From Nitrospira defluvii (GTDB taxonomy: Bacteria > Nitrospirota > Nitrospiria > Nitrospirales > Nitrospiraceae): DNA of 17,757 nt. The notes below the pieces were generated by a model that saw only the letters and a list, made by a program, of their open reading frames with translations, made no database searches and was not told the origin of the DNA. The translations under genes were made by a program, and so were the position numbers. The stretch spans positions 1-17,757 of the forward strand of contig JACQHN010000029.1 of NCBI GenBank assembly GCA_016199015.1, given 5' to 3'. Shown here in pieces: positions 1 through 6,716 of the stretch. The number at the start of each line of letters is the position of its first letter. Position 1 is the stretch's first letter.

Positions 1-20
1 CCACTCATAACCAATGCAGA

Positions 21-653
21 TCAGAAATGCAGACCGACTCCGAACAGTCCGTAATGCGCGCGAAAATCTACCGCCAAGCCTTCCCAGTGATAGTTCGCGG
101 AAAAGTATCGATACTCTCCGAAGATAAACACCTTCGGGCTGACCATGGCCCGCACTCCCGCCAGGTATTGGTGTCCAAACGCGCGGGCGGAGTCGAAATC
201 CTTGTCGGCCCGTCCCTGAATATTCGGATTCAACAATATGCCGTGAGACCAACCGGCCCCGATCCCGACATAGGGCATCACGACCTCGCCAGGGTAGCGC
301 AAGACCAGGTTGAACATCGTGTTGAGCACCAGCATATCCGAGCGGCCGATTCCGCTATTGTGCCCGTTCGGATTGTTCAGAAACGAAAGCGCCCCACCGT
401 GACCGAACGAATCGAGTTCAATCCCGACGACTCTCTTGGTGAAATACGGGAAAAGTCCTATTTTTATCCCAGCCCCAACCCCCTGTTGGATCGAAGCCGG
501 CACCGTCGTTCCCTGGTTGTACAAATTCTGATCATGGGGCCAACTCCCCAGCATGTAGACACTCACGTCGATATCGCCGAATTCAGCGCTTCGTCCTGAA
601 AGTGGGGTCCACAGTGGAACCAGGAGCATGATCACGAAGACGAGGAGCCGCAT
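21..653 (-). CDS. Small outer-membrane beta-barrel protein
   Basis: Codes for 210 residues, probably an outer-membrane protein of the OmpA/OmpW-like eight-stranded barrel type. The first 20 or so residues (MRLLVFVIMLLVPLWTPLSG) form a signal peptide, with likely cleavage just after GRSA. The rest alternates polar and hydrophobic residues with many Gly and aromatic residues. It includes the stretches MPYVGIGAGW and FGEYRYF, typical of barrel strands, and ends in a C-terminal Phe (GVGLHF), the usual barrel-assembly signal. The start codon has only a weak ribosome site (GACGAG). It begins just after the terminator of the lipoprotein gene upstream, so it needs read-through or a promoter I could not identify. 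The specific cargo or function is unknown. The barrel assignment is an inference from composition and the C-terminal residue. Confidence 0.8.
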   Translation of the reverse strand: MRLLVFVIMLLVPLWTPLSGRSAEFGDIDVSVYMLGSWPHDQNLYNQGTTVPASIQQGVGAGIKIGLFPYFTKRVVGIELDSFGHGGALSFLNNPNGHNSGIGRSDMLVLNTMFNLVLRYPGEVVMPYVGIGAGWSHGILLNPNIQGRADKDFDSARAFGHQYLAGVRAMVSPKVFIFGEYRYFSANYHWEGLAVDFRAHYGLFGVGLHF

Positions 654-690
654 ACTCGTCGTACCGTAGCATGTAGGAGGCGGGTGGATG

Positions 691-735
691 AAGAAAGAAA
701 AAAGGGTCTTCGGGATGATATCCCGAAGACCCTTT
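691..735 (-). terminator. Intrinsic terminator of the TRL lipoprotein gene
   Basis: A perfect 16-bp inverted repeat (701-716 paired with 720-735, loop of 3 bases) is followed on the minus strand by a T-rich tract, TTTCTTTCTT, at 700-691. It lies 22 bp after the stop codon of the lipoprotein gene and before the beta-barrel gene. This is a textbook rho-independent terminator for leftward transcription. Confidence 0.9.
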
Positions 736-757
736 CTCAGAGAGACAACACGAAAGA

Positions 758-1084
758 TCAGCTGCCCTTAACGATCGTGCACCATTCGCCGAAAATTCCG
801 AGGATGTTCTTGGCAGAGTGGTCAACCGAAGCCACCGTGGTGATCCCGCCGGCCGCTTTCGCCGCCGAGACGCTGGCATCACCCGTCGCTACCAAACCCA
901 AGATGGAGGTACCGCAGGCCTTGCCTTCCTTCGTCGCGCTGGTGTGGGTCGTCGCCACATCACCATACTTCGTTTCATTGTAGAGTCCGCCCGCCATTGG
1001 GGACGCCACGATCTGACAGCCGGTGAGGCTGAGATACGCTGCGCTGATCAGGCTCAGAGAAAACAAGACGGTCACCTTCTTCAT
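758..1084 (-). CDS. TRL-family lipoprotein
   Basis: Codes for 108 residues. MKKVTVLFSLSLISAAYLSLTGC is a lipoprotein signal peptide with lipobox LTGC and lipidated Cys23. The mature part matches what I know of the TRL-like family (small lipoproteins first noted at tRNA-associated loci): it has GLY near the start, then KEGKACGTSILGLVATGDAS, AAKAAGGIT, VDHSAKNILGIFG and a final TIVKG. The start chosen is the ATG at 1084. It has a strong ribosome site (AGGGAGG, 6 bases upstream), and the signal peptide starts exactly there; the longer open frame to 1189 adds unconvincing residues and would run over the promoter. It has its own promoter and terminator, so it is monocistronic. Its role is unknown. 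The family name is confident, the function is not. Confidence 0.85.
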   Translation of the reverse strand: MKKVTVLFSLSLISAAYLSLTGCQIVASPMAGGLYNETKYGDVATTHTSATKEGKACGTSILGLVATGDASVSAAKAAGGITTVASVDHSAKNILGIFGEWCTIVKGS

Positions 1085-1160
1085 AAGGCCTCCCTCTCGA
1101 GGTTTATGGTTAATGGCACGCCCAACCATTCTCACTTTGTTGAGCGTTCTACTGGCGCGA

Positions 1161-1189
1161 AGTATAAGTAAGGCTCCTAATCTTGTCAA
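1161..1189 (-). promoter_or_regulatory. Sigma-70 promoter of the TRL lipoprotein gene
   Basis: On the minus strand there is TTGACA (1189-1184), a 17-bp spacer and TATACT (1166-1161). The -35 box is perfect, the -10 box matches 5 of 6, and the spacing is ideal. The predicted start of transcription near 1154 leaves a leader of about 70 bases before the ATG at 1084. Confidence 0.85.
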
Positions 1190-1273
1190 TCTGAAACAAG
1201 GAGGGATCCTGGCAGAAACGGTCTACACACCGCATCTGCATATCGAGGGTGATATCAACGCCCTGCAGACGTC

Positions 1274-3229
1274 CTAGAAAAACGCCTGTACGGTGAACAA
1301 CACGTCGTTGTCATGATCGCGGTGATTGTATTCCAGCCGCAATGCCCAATTTTGAGCGACCGTGTAGCGTTGCGCTACCGACCACCTGAAGTCGTCTGAC
1401 GTCTCGCCCAAGGCATACCGCAAATAGGTCGTCGCGGCTAACATCCGCCACCGTTCAGCGAGATCGGCATAGAAGCCCGCCGATGCGCCACCGCCAACGC
1501 GATGACGCTCCTCGTAGGCCCGGCTATAGTTCCCCTCCACCTCGGCAAACGCAAAGAACACTTCACGACGAAACACATGCGTTTCAGTCGCCGCGCCGAT
1601 GCCACCGCTGACATTCCAATTGCTGCACAGCTCGCAGGCTCCCTGCCTGACGGTCTGCATCCCCAGATTCAACTTCCACGAGGGGGCATGGAACAGCGAA
1701 TCCATGGGCGAGATCGACATGACATTGGCCAACGTCACCCGTTCAACTCGCGTCTGATCGGCTCGGTTATAGTGGCGCAGGCTAATCGAGCCGAGTTCAA
1801 TCTGTGCGTCCGGCGTGTATCCCGGCTCAGGGTCGAGCACATCATGGTAAGCCGTCCGCATAGCCACTTCTTCGAACGTGTCGTTATTGCGCCAGCCGCC
1901 GCCTACACTCACACGGGATGTCTTGTGGCCCAATTCCGGCTGCATCGCGAAGGGGGGAATCGCGAGATCTTCAGACGGAATCCGCAACAGACTCCGAGCT
2001 GTCAAAATCTGCCTGTTACGGTCTCTTGAAACGGCAGCCAGGTCCTCGTCACGCTCGCCTGTATAACGCACAAAGTCGGAGGCCACATCCAAGACGAATG
2101 CTTGGCGAGACAGCGGCAGAGCACGGACCTCCTCCGACTGACTGGCCGATGCGTCTCGCACCACCCGTTTCACCAACGCATGTTCCGGTTGGGATAAGTG
2201 TTCGCGCTTGCGGCGAATGAGCGTCACCCGAGACGGACGGAATGCGATATCGCTCACCAATCCTGGCTGGGCCGCGAGCAGACGGACCGTGTCGGCAGGA
2301 ACGGTCCAGAACAGAAATTGGTCGGTCAGGTGCAGTGAGGGATCCGCATATTCCAACAACGACAACAAGTGGTACGAGCAATTTTCTTTGAAGAAGAAAT
2401 AATCAAACGAGGCGTTCCCAAGTTCCCAGGCATGCATGAGGAGCCGACGAATCTGGTCCCCACTAAAATTCAGCCGATACTCCCAGATGTCACGGTTCTC
2501 GATGTCCCGATACTCCTGCACCTTGAGATAATAGGGAATAGTTGAGAAGTATCCACGGTAGCCGCCGAAAATGCCGCGTATGGGGTAATCCAGATTCGAG
2601 CCTGCCGGGACATCGGCTGCAAAATTTATAGTGTAGGCAAGCAGACGGGTTTGCGCCGTCTGCCCCCGTTGGTCGATCCGAAGAAAGGTATGTCCAAACA
2701 TCGACGCCGGATTGTTCATGAACGCAGAGGGGAAAATGAGTGAGATCGATTGAGCTTCGAATCCGGCAAACCATTGCTCAAACCGGTCACATTTCATCGG
2801 CGTGAGACGACTTTCGTCAAAGGAAAGCTGCTCCGTCAACCACGCGTACCGTGCGACGAATGCACATTGAGTCGGCTGCTGTGAACGACCGACGAGGTCA
2901 GGCGAAAAAAATTGTGTGAGTGTGGCGGCAAGCTCCGCGTCGGGATCGGTCTTCCCATCTGGAGACATGAAGAAACCGGGATCGTCCTGCTCACTGGTGT
3001 AGCCGCCAAATACGTTGGCTCGATAGTGGAGCAGGAGATGCCACTCGCGCTGATCCGCCAATCGAGCCTGGTGGGCCCGCTGAATAAGATCCTGCAGATA
3101 GGGCGTGATGGATTCTCCCGCCTCGACAGAGGTCGTGAGGAGAAGAACGGCCAGAAGGGCAAACCAGATATGCACGATCGAACGCCGAGAAAAAAACAGG
3201 GCTCCGATCAGTGACCGGAGCCCTATCAT
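1274..3229 (-). CDS. DUF4105 / Lnb-type periplasmic protein with C-terminal barrel-like region
   Basis: Codes for 651 residues from the ATG at 3229. Residues 1-37 form a long signal peptide with an RR pair, then IWFALLAVLLLTT, cleaved after VEA. The DUF4105 domain (about residues 60-310) is clear: PASMFGHTFLRID (His180), LLAYTINFAA, the Gly-rich IFGGYRGYFS, IWEYRLNFSG and FFFKENCSYHLLSLLEYADP (Cys284, His287). The His-then-NC order resembles the permuted NlpC/P60 fold of LRAT-type acyltransferases. DUF4105 members include Lnb, reported as a lipoprotein N-acyltransferase in Bacteroides, so an acyl-transfer role is possible but inferred. From about residue 420 the sequence alternates like a beta-barrel and ends in VQAFF. 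Other possible starts are a TTG at 3268 and a GTG at 3175; the GTG would lie just beyond the terminator embedded at 3190-3224. No good ribosome site is visible at any of them. Confidence 0.85.
   Translation of the reverse strand: MIGLRSLIGALFFSRRSIVHIWFALLAVLLLTTSVEAGESITPYLQDLIQRAHQARLADQREWHLLLHYRANVFGGYTSEQDDPGFFMSPDGKTDPDAELAATLTQFFSPDLVGRSQQPTQCAFVARYAWLTEQLSFDESRLTPMKCDRFEQWFAGFEAQSISLIFPSAFMNNPASMFGHTFLRIDQRGQTAQTRLLAYTINFAADVPAGSNLDYPIRGIFGGYRGYFSTIPYYLKVQEYRDIENRDIWEYRLNFSGDQIRRLLMHAWELGNASFDYFFFKENCSYHLLSLLEYADPSLHLTDQFLFWTVPADTVRLLAAQPGLVSDIAFRPSRVTLIRRKREHLSQPEHALVKRVVRDASASQSEEVRALPLSRQAFVLDVASDFVRYTGERDEDLAAVSRDRNRQILTARSLLRIPSEDLAIPPFAMQPELGHKTSRVSVGGGWRNNDTFEEVAMRTAYHDVLDPEPGYTPDAQIELGSISLRHYNRADQTRVERVTLANVMSISPMDSLFHAPSWKLNLGMQTVRQGACELCSNWNVSGGIGAATETHVFRREVFFAFAEVEGNYSRAYEERHRVGGGASAGFYADLAERWRMLAATTYLRYALGETSDDFRWSVAQRYTVAQNWALRLEYNHRDHDNDVLFTVQAFF
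3190..3224 (-). terminator. Intrinsic terminator of the DUF3015 gene, inside the DUF4105 reading frame
   Basis: A perfect 9-bp GC-rich inverted repeat (3198-3206 with 3216-3224, AGGGCTCCG/CGGAGCCCT, 9-base loop) is followed on the minus strand by G and seven T residues (3196-3190). It sits 22 bp after the DUF3015 stop codon. It also falls within codons 2-14 of the DUF4105 gene if that gene starts at the ATG at 3229. Confidence 0.85.
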
Positions 3230-3245
3230 GAGTGTGAACAAAAAC

Positions 3246-3755
3246 TTAGCGGCTGACGGCCTGCGCAAGGACAGGACTCTTGCCGACCGCGTCGTTCAAG
3301 GCCTTCACTAATGCGACCGAGGAGGTTTCACCCGCCTCGACCAGGGCCGTATAGCGCTCTTGGGTCAATGCAAAGAACGCAGCATGCTGTTCCGCGGGAA
3401 TCCCCATGAGGGTGGCCAATGAAGCCAAATGCTCGCCCTTGCCCTGAGCCATTTCTTGGGACAAATTGTCAAAGTTCAAATGGGCAAACATATTCGTTTT
3501 CTGATCTGCCATCACCTGTCCGTCATTCGTGCAACCCGATGTTCCGGAGCTGATGCCGAATGTGCCGCTCCCGAAGGTCCCGTTGGTGGTGGCCATCATG
3601 ACTTGCGGCGCGATGTTCTTCTGGTTCTTATAATCCGCCCAAGCCAACTTCCCAAGACCACAGCCTGGTCCCGTATCGGGATTCGCTGCCATGGCCAATC
3701 CGGCTTGTGACACCACCGCGACGGCGCCCAACACGACGAATAGTTTTCTTAGCAT
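3246..3755 (-). CDS. DUF3015 family secreted protein
   Basis: Codes for 169 residues. MLRKLFVVLGAVAVVSQAGLAMA is a signal peptide cleaved after about residue 23. The mature protein shows the DUF3015 signature: PGCGLGKLAW, VMMATTNGTFGSGTFGISSGTSGC with a second Cys, then a helical second half with QMAQGKGEHLASLA and a run of conserved-looking Ala/Gln residues. The two Cys (in GPGCGLG and TSGC) could form a disulfide in the periplasm. The start at 3755 is fixed by a very strong ribosome site, GGAGGAGG, 4 bases upstream and by the signal peptide; the open frame continuing upstream to 4073 is not coding. It has its own promoter and terminator. The family's function is unknown to me. Confidence 0.9.
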   Translation of the reverse strand: MLRKLFVVLGAVAVVSQAGLAMAANPDTGPGCGLGKLAWADYKNQKNIAPQVMMATTNGTFGSGTFGISSGTSGCTNDGQVMADQKTNMFAHLNFDNLSQEMAQGKGEHLASLATLMGIPAEQHAAFFALTQERYTALVEAGETSSVALVKALNDAVGKSPVLAQAVSR

Positions 3756-3795
3756 AAGTCCTCCTCCTTGAGACAAGTGAATGACTCCTCCTAAA

Positions 3796-3817
3796 CAGGC
3801 TACATGCCTGTAGCCTG
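3796..3817. promoter_or_regulatory. Inverted repeat in the DUF3015 promoter / leader
   Basis: CAGGCTACA (3796-3804) and TGTAGCCTG (3809-3817) form a perfect 9-bp inverted repeat with a 4-base gap. It lies immediately downstream of the -10 box, around the expected transcription start. It could be an operator for a dimeric regulator or a stem-loop at the 5' end of the mRNA; the sequence cannot tell which. Confidence 0.55.
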
Positions 3818-3821
3818 CGGC

Positions 3822-3850
3822 ATTATAACGAAACCCTTTATTCATGTAGA
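3822..3850 (-). promoter_or_regulatory. Sigma-70 promoter of the DUF3015 gene
   Basis: On the minus strand there is TCTACA (3850-3845; 4 of 6 match to TTGACA), a 17-bp spacer and a perfect TATAAT (3827-3822). Transcription should begin near 3815, leaving about 60 bases of leader before the ATG at 3755. Confidence 0.75.
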
Positions 3851-3897
3851 GAAAAAAGTTCCTCGTGGGTTTCCAGTACTTAGTGGGTGAGGGCCGC

Positions 3898-4383
3898 TCA
3901 CTCCGCTCGATCGGCCAATGTGATGTGCTGCGGCTCGATCGTCTCATTCTGGAACAGGAGAAGTCCGATGACGCGCGGCAGGTAAAACCGTTTCGGTCCG
4001 GCAGAACCAGGATTGAACAGCAGCACGCCTTCGCGCCATTCTGCCCTCGGCTGATGAGTATGCCCATACACACAGATGGCCGGAGTCGTTCGCTTCAAGA
4101 AGTGGGCGCCATCACGCGTCAATTTTCCTTTTTCGTAGAGCCGGTGATAGAGGGCAATCCGGCATCCCGCCAATTCGATCACCTGCTCCATAGGGAACCC
4201 GCTCACCTCGAATCCATCTACGTTGCCGGACACGGCCGTCACGGGAGCAATCTGCGCAAGCTGCTCGATGACCTCTCGCCGGCCGATGTCTCCGGCGTGC
4301 AGGATATGATCGACTCCGGCAAAGTGGCGGGCAATCGCTCGATCGAATAACCCATGCGTATCCGATACCACCCCGATACGCAT
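3898..4383 (-). CDS. YfcE/MJ0936-type metallophosphoesterase
   Basis: Codes for 161 residues, the usual size for this compact calcineurin-like phosphoesterase family, which hydrolyses phosphodiesters with two bound metal ions. Motifs in order are SDTHG (Asp8, His10), HAGDIG (Asp32), SGNVD (Asn54), YGHTHQP (His108, His110) and NPGS near the end. The block that normally carries the further His of an HGH-type motif reads ALYHRLY (His80), so only part of it is kept. The gene is cytoplasmic, with no signal peptide. It lies 16 bp downstream of the M48 peptidase stop codon on the same strand, so the two are probably cotranscribed. The natural substrate is unknown. Confidence 0.9.
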   Translation of the reverse strand: MRIGVVSDTHGLFDRAIARHFAGVDHILHAGDIGRREVIEQLAQIAPVTAVSGNVDGFEVSGFPMEQVIELAGCRIALYHRLYEKGKLTRDGAHFLKRTTPAICVYGHTHQPRAEWREGVLLFNPGSAGPKRFYLPRVIGLLLFQNETIEPQHITLADRAE

Positions 4384-4399
4384 CCTCGTGAACCTCGCA

Positions 4400-5533
4400 T
4401 CATTTGTTGAGCTCAGACTTGGCCAGCGATTCCTGTATGCTCTTCCACTCGAAGGTGAACGGCTCGGGACTTCGCTTGGGCAACTCCGCCAGTTCTGCCC
4501 TCAGCCGTTCCGCACGAGCCGCGCTCATGGGATGGGTGGAGAAAAGCTCCACGCGCTCCTTATCTTTCTCTGAGAGGCGTTCAAAAAATCCGATCATTCC
4601 CTCCGGCGCGATGCGCGCGGCAGACAAGAGACGAATGCCGGTGACATCCGCCTCAGTCTCCTGTTCGCGACCGAACTTCAACGTCACCAGGTTCAGCCCA
4701 AGCTCCCTAGCCAGCCCGATCAGGCCCTGCTGGTCTCCCACGACAATACTGACCACCGCCGCTAACCCCAGCATTTTGACCATACGCTCCAGACCGTGCC
4801 GCTGCAGCACGTGGTTCAACTCATGACTCAATACGCCGGCCACCTCCTCACCGCTTTCTGCCTTCTTCATCAAGCCGGTAAACACCACGACATAGCCTCC
4901 CGGCAGCGCGAACGCGTTCACGACGGGACTCTGCACCACGGAGACCTGGAACTTGTAGGGGTTGTGAAGAATCTTGTCGGTCAGACGCTGAGTCATTTCC
5001 TGCACGGCACTGACTGCAGGCCCCTCCTTCAGCACCGTTTCCTTGGACAAAGCATCTTGATAGACCGCTTCACCGAGTTTCTGTTCCCACTCGATGGGGA
5101 TCCTGGCGACCGTCCACTCGACGATCAGATCGGAGCCGAACCAGAGCAACAGACCGAGACCGACCACAATCCCCACGGCACTGCCCCCAAATAGGCGATG
5201 GCTGTGCCGGACACGCCGGACATGTTCGGCTGCACGCTCCAGAGGCGCCGTCAATTCGGGTGGCGCCATGCGACGAAATGCGACGATCAGCGTTGGGTCT
5301 TTCAGGTACAGCGTACGGGCCGAGGCGCCGGTCATCCACGACAAGACCAGCTGATCGTGATCCAACCCGCCGGCCGCAACCGACAGGGCCGCGAACGCCA
5401 CGGACTCCTCGATGAGAGGGGAACCTTCGGACGGAATGAGGCGCAGCCCATCCACCGACAGCGTGACACGACAGGGCGCACCGGTCGCCGGCAAGTCATC
5501 ACCGAAACACAGAGCGTTGGGAGTAAGGTTCAT
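4400..5533 (-). CDS. M48 family zinc metallopeptidase, membrane-anchored
   Basis: Codes for 377 residues. Residues 1-110 form an N-terminal beta-rich domain of the kind often fused to M48 peptidases. Residues 115-134 are a single transmembrane helix (GIVVGLGLLLWF in its middle). Residues 145-350 are the Oma1/BepA-like protease domain. The catalytic HExxH is HELNH (237-241), and the third zinc ligand lies in REQETEADVTGI (Glu294, in the family's E-A-D pattern). The conserved block VNAFALPGGYVVVFTGL precedes it, and FSTHPMSAAR follows. It likely degrades misfolded membrane or envelope proteins, as the family does. The catalytic part probably faces outside the cytoplasm; this is inferred, because the polarity of the single helix is not decisive. 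Nothing essential is missing. Confidence 0.9.
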   Translation of the reverse strand: MNLTPNALCFGDDLPATGAPCRVTLSVDGLRLIPSEGSPLIEESVAFAALSVAAGGLDHDQLVLSWMTGASARTLYLKDPTLIVAFRRMAPPELTAPLERAAEHVRRVRHSHRLFGGSAVGIVVGLGLLLWFGSDLIVEWTVARIPIEWEQKLGEAVYQDALSKETVLKEGPAVSAVQEMTQRLTDKILHNPYKFQVSVVQSPVVNAFALPGGYVVVFTGLMKKAESGEEVAGVLSHELNHVLQRHGLERMVKMLGLAAVVSIVVGDQQGLIGLARELGLNLVTLKFGREQETEADVTGIRLLSAARIAPEGMIGFFERLSEKDKERVELFSTHPMSAARAERLRAELAELPKRSPEPFTFEWKSIQESLAKSELNK

Positions 5534-5547
5534 CGGATGCGATCTTG

Positions 5548-5670
5548 CGGCTGATCAAAATGGTTGTGAACGAGGCCGCAGGTGAACGCAAACCGGAGGC
5601 GTACCCTCAGGGGTACGTTGAGGATTTGTCGTGAGCCGAGAACGAAGTGCACGAGCATTTTCACCAGCCG
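5548..5670. repeat. 123-bp inverted-repeat element (MITE/REP-like)
   Basis: The ends 5548-5568 and 5650-5670 are imperfect inverted repeats, 21 bases each, with about 16 matching positions; the left begins CGGCTGATCAAAATGG and the right ends CATTTTCACCAGCCG. A smaller palindrome, GTACCC-TCAG-GGGTAC, sits near the centre at 5601-5616. The element fills the gap between the M48 gene and the AIM24 gene and directly abuts the AIM24 stop codon. It encodes nothing. Its ends share GGnTGnTCAAAAnGG with the element at 10694-10913, which suggests one family of non-autonomous elements. In the transcript it would fold into a long hairpin and could act in termination. Confidence 0.65.
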
Positions 5671-6354
5671 CTATTCCGAAACGGGGATGAATTGCCGTAT
5701 CCAGTTCCCAAAACTACCGGGATTGCGGCTCTGAATGTACACGACGCCGGGACCGCGGAAGCGGCAAACCAGCCCTTCACCCGACGTGAGGCTGGCGATC
5801 CAGCCGGAGGAGGCCTTCTCGATATTGTAGGTAGTCGTGGAGGTCCAGGCGACCAGATGACTGTTATCGACGATGTATTCTTCGTTCGGCTTGAGCTCGA
5901 TTTTATGAATCGCGCCGAAGCTGTTGAGCATGAGCTGCCCGGTCCCGCTGATCTTCAGAATGAAAAATCCTTCCCCGCCCAGCAACCCGCGCGTGAGGCT
6001 TTGCATCTTACTCTCAATCTTCACGCCTTCCGCTCCGGCCAGGAATCCGTCTTTCTGCACCATATATTCATTCACGCCATCGAGGTCCATCACGACGATT
6101 TCGCCGGGCACCGTCGGCGCCAACAAGACTTCTCCTGCTCCGCGACTGGCCCGGAGCGTTTGAAAGAAAAACTTTTCACCGCTGAGCATCTTGCGCGACA
6201 AGGCGCCCAGGAAGCCGCCCTCCATTTTACTTTCGATGTCGATCGTCGGCGACGCGGCCACCATGGCGCCGGATTCGGCCTTCACCGTTTCACCGTCAGC
6301 CAAGTACACCCGCACCATCGGAAACGCGCCCGGATACAGAATCTCGCTCTTCAT
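5671..6354 (-). CDS. AIM24 / TIGR00266 family protein
   Basis: Codes for 227 residues from the ATG at 6354, chosen because GGAG lies 6 bases upstream; the frame open to 6411 adds residues overlapping the remnant gene. The features I associate with this family are present: YPGAFPMVRVYLADGETVKAESGAMVAAS, then the Gly-rich GGFLGALSRKMLSGEKFF, AGEVLLAPTVPGEIVVMDL, LLGGEGFFILKISGTGQLML and a final NPGSFGNWIRQFIP. No signal peptide or membrane helix is visible, so it is cytoplasmic. The family has a beta-sandwich fold. Its bacterial role is not established; the yeast namesake is linked to mitochondrial biogenesis. Confidence 0.9.
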   Translation of the reverse strand: MKSEILYPGAFPMVRVYLADGETVKAESGAMVAASPTIDIESKMEGGFLGALSRKMLSGEKFFFQTLRASRGAGEVLLAPTVPGEIVVMDLDGVNEYMVQKDGFLAGAEGVKIESKMQSLTRGLLGGEGFFILKISGTGQLMLNSFGAIHKIELKPNEEYIVDNSHLVAWTSTTTYNIEKASSGWIASLTSGEGLVCRFRGPGVVYIQSRNPGSFGNWIRQFIPVSE

Positions 6355-6364
6355 TCCATTCTCC

Positions 6365-6499
6365 TTTTTGTGACTCTCTCGCTGTCCCTTCAGCAATGTT
6401 GCTGGGAACACTGAGCGCCGCCCGGCGGATCTGATCAGTCAGGCTAACGCGTTCCTCCCTCAGGAGGCTCTCGGTCTCTTGATACATGGCGACAGCTAA
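6365..6499 (-). pseudogene. Remnant of a four-helix-bundle (S23 / bAvd-like) protein gene
   Basis: A short frame reads LAVAMYQETESLLREER, then SLTDQIRRAALSVPSNIAEGTARES. This is the hallmark core of the small four-helix-bundle proteins found in 23S rRNA intervening sequences and with diversity-generating retroelements. Intact members are about 115-130 residues. Here the frame is closed by a TGA two codons before the Leu, at 6505-6503, so the N-terminal helix is lost. After ARESQK the sequence diverges and runs into the ribosome site of the AIM24 gene, so the last two helices are gone as well. About 45 residues survive. The ATG at 6487 could still be translated, but the product could not form the bundle. 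Confidence 0.65.
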
Positions 6500-6564
6500 C
6501 CTTCATCCGAAAATAATTTTTGCTGAGGAGGCTACACTCCCGGCGTCAACCCCGCTTCCTCGTC

Positions 6565-6650
6565 CTCCAAGGGAGGGAGAGGAGAAAGGTGAGGGTGGGC
6601 TCATGGGGATTTGCCCCTCACCCACCCCTCTCCCCAGATGGGGCGAGGGG
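6565..6650. repeat. Palindromic C/T-rich intergenic repeat
   Basis: The segment GGGAGGGAGAGGAGAAAGG-TGAGGG-TGGGC (6571-6600) is roughly the reverse complement of GCCCCTCACCCACCCCTCTCCCC (6613-6635), and CCCC-AGAT-GGGG (6633-6644) forms a second small palindrome. Such CCCTCACCC-type palindromes recur between genes in many bacterial genomes. It lies downstream of the amidohydrolase gene, where the folded RNA could slow or end transcription. The adjoining 6685-6715 carries several copies of TAACGC. No gene is present. Confidence 0.5.
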
Positions 6651-6716
6651 AATCCTGACTTTCACGAATCTGATCATCTATTCACCTAACGCCTAACGCT
6701 TCACACTTAACGCGAC

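Noticed and set aside
583-882. Minus-strand frame of 99 codons covering the terminator at 691-735.
   Set aside because: It overlaps two better-supported genes and reads through a perfect terminator hairpin.
3756-4073. Upstream extension of the DUF3015 frame to 4073 (275 residues in total).
   Set aside because: It overlaps the phosphoesterase gene and the promoter, and the signal peptide and GGAGGAGG ribosome site fix the start at 3755.
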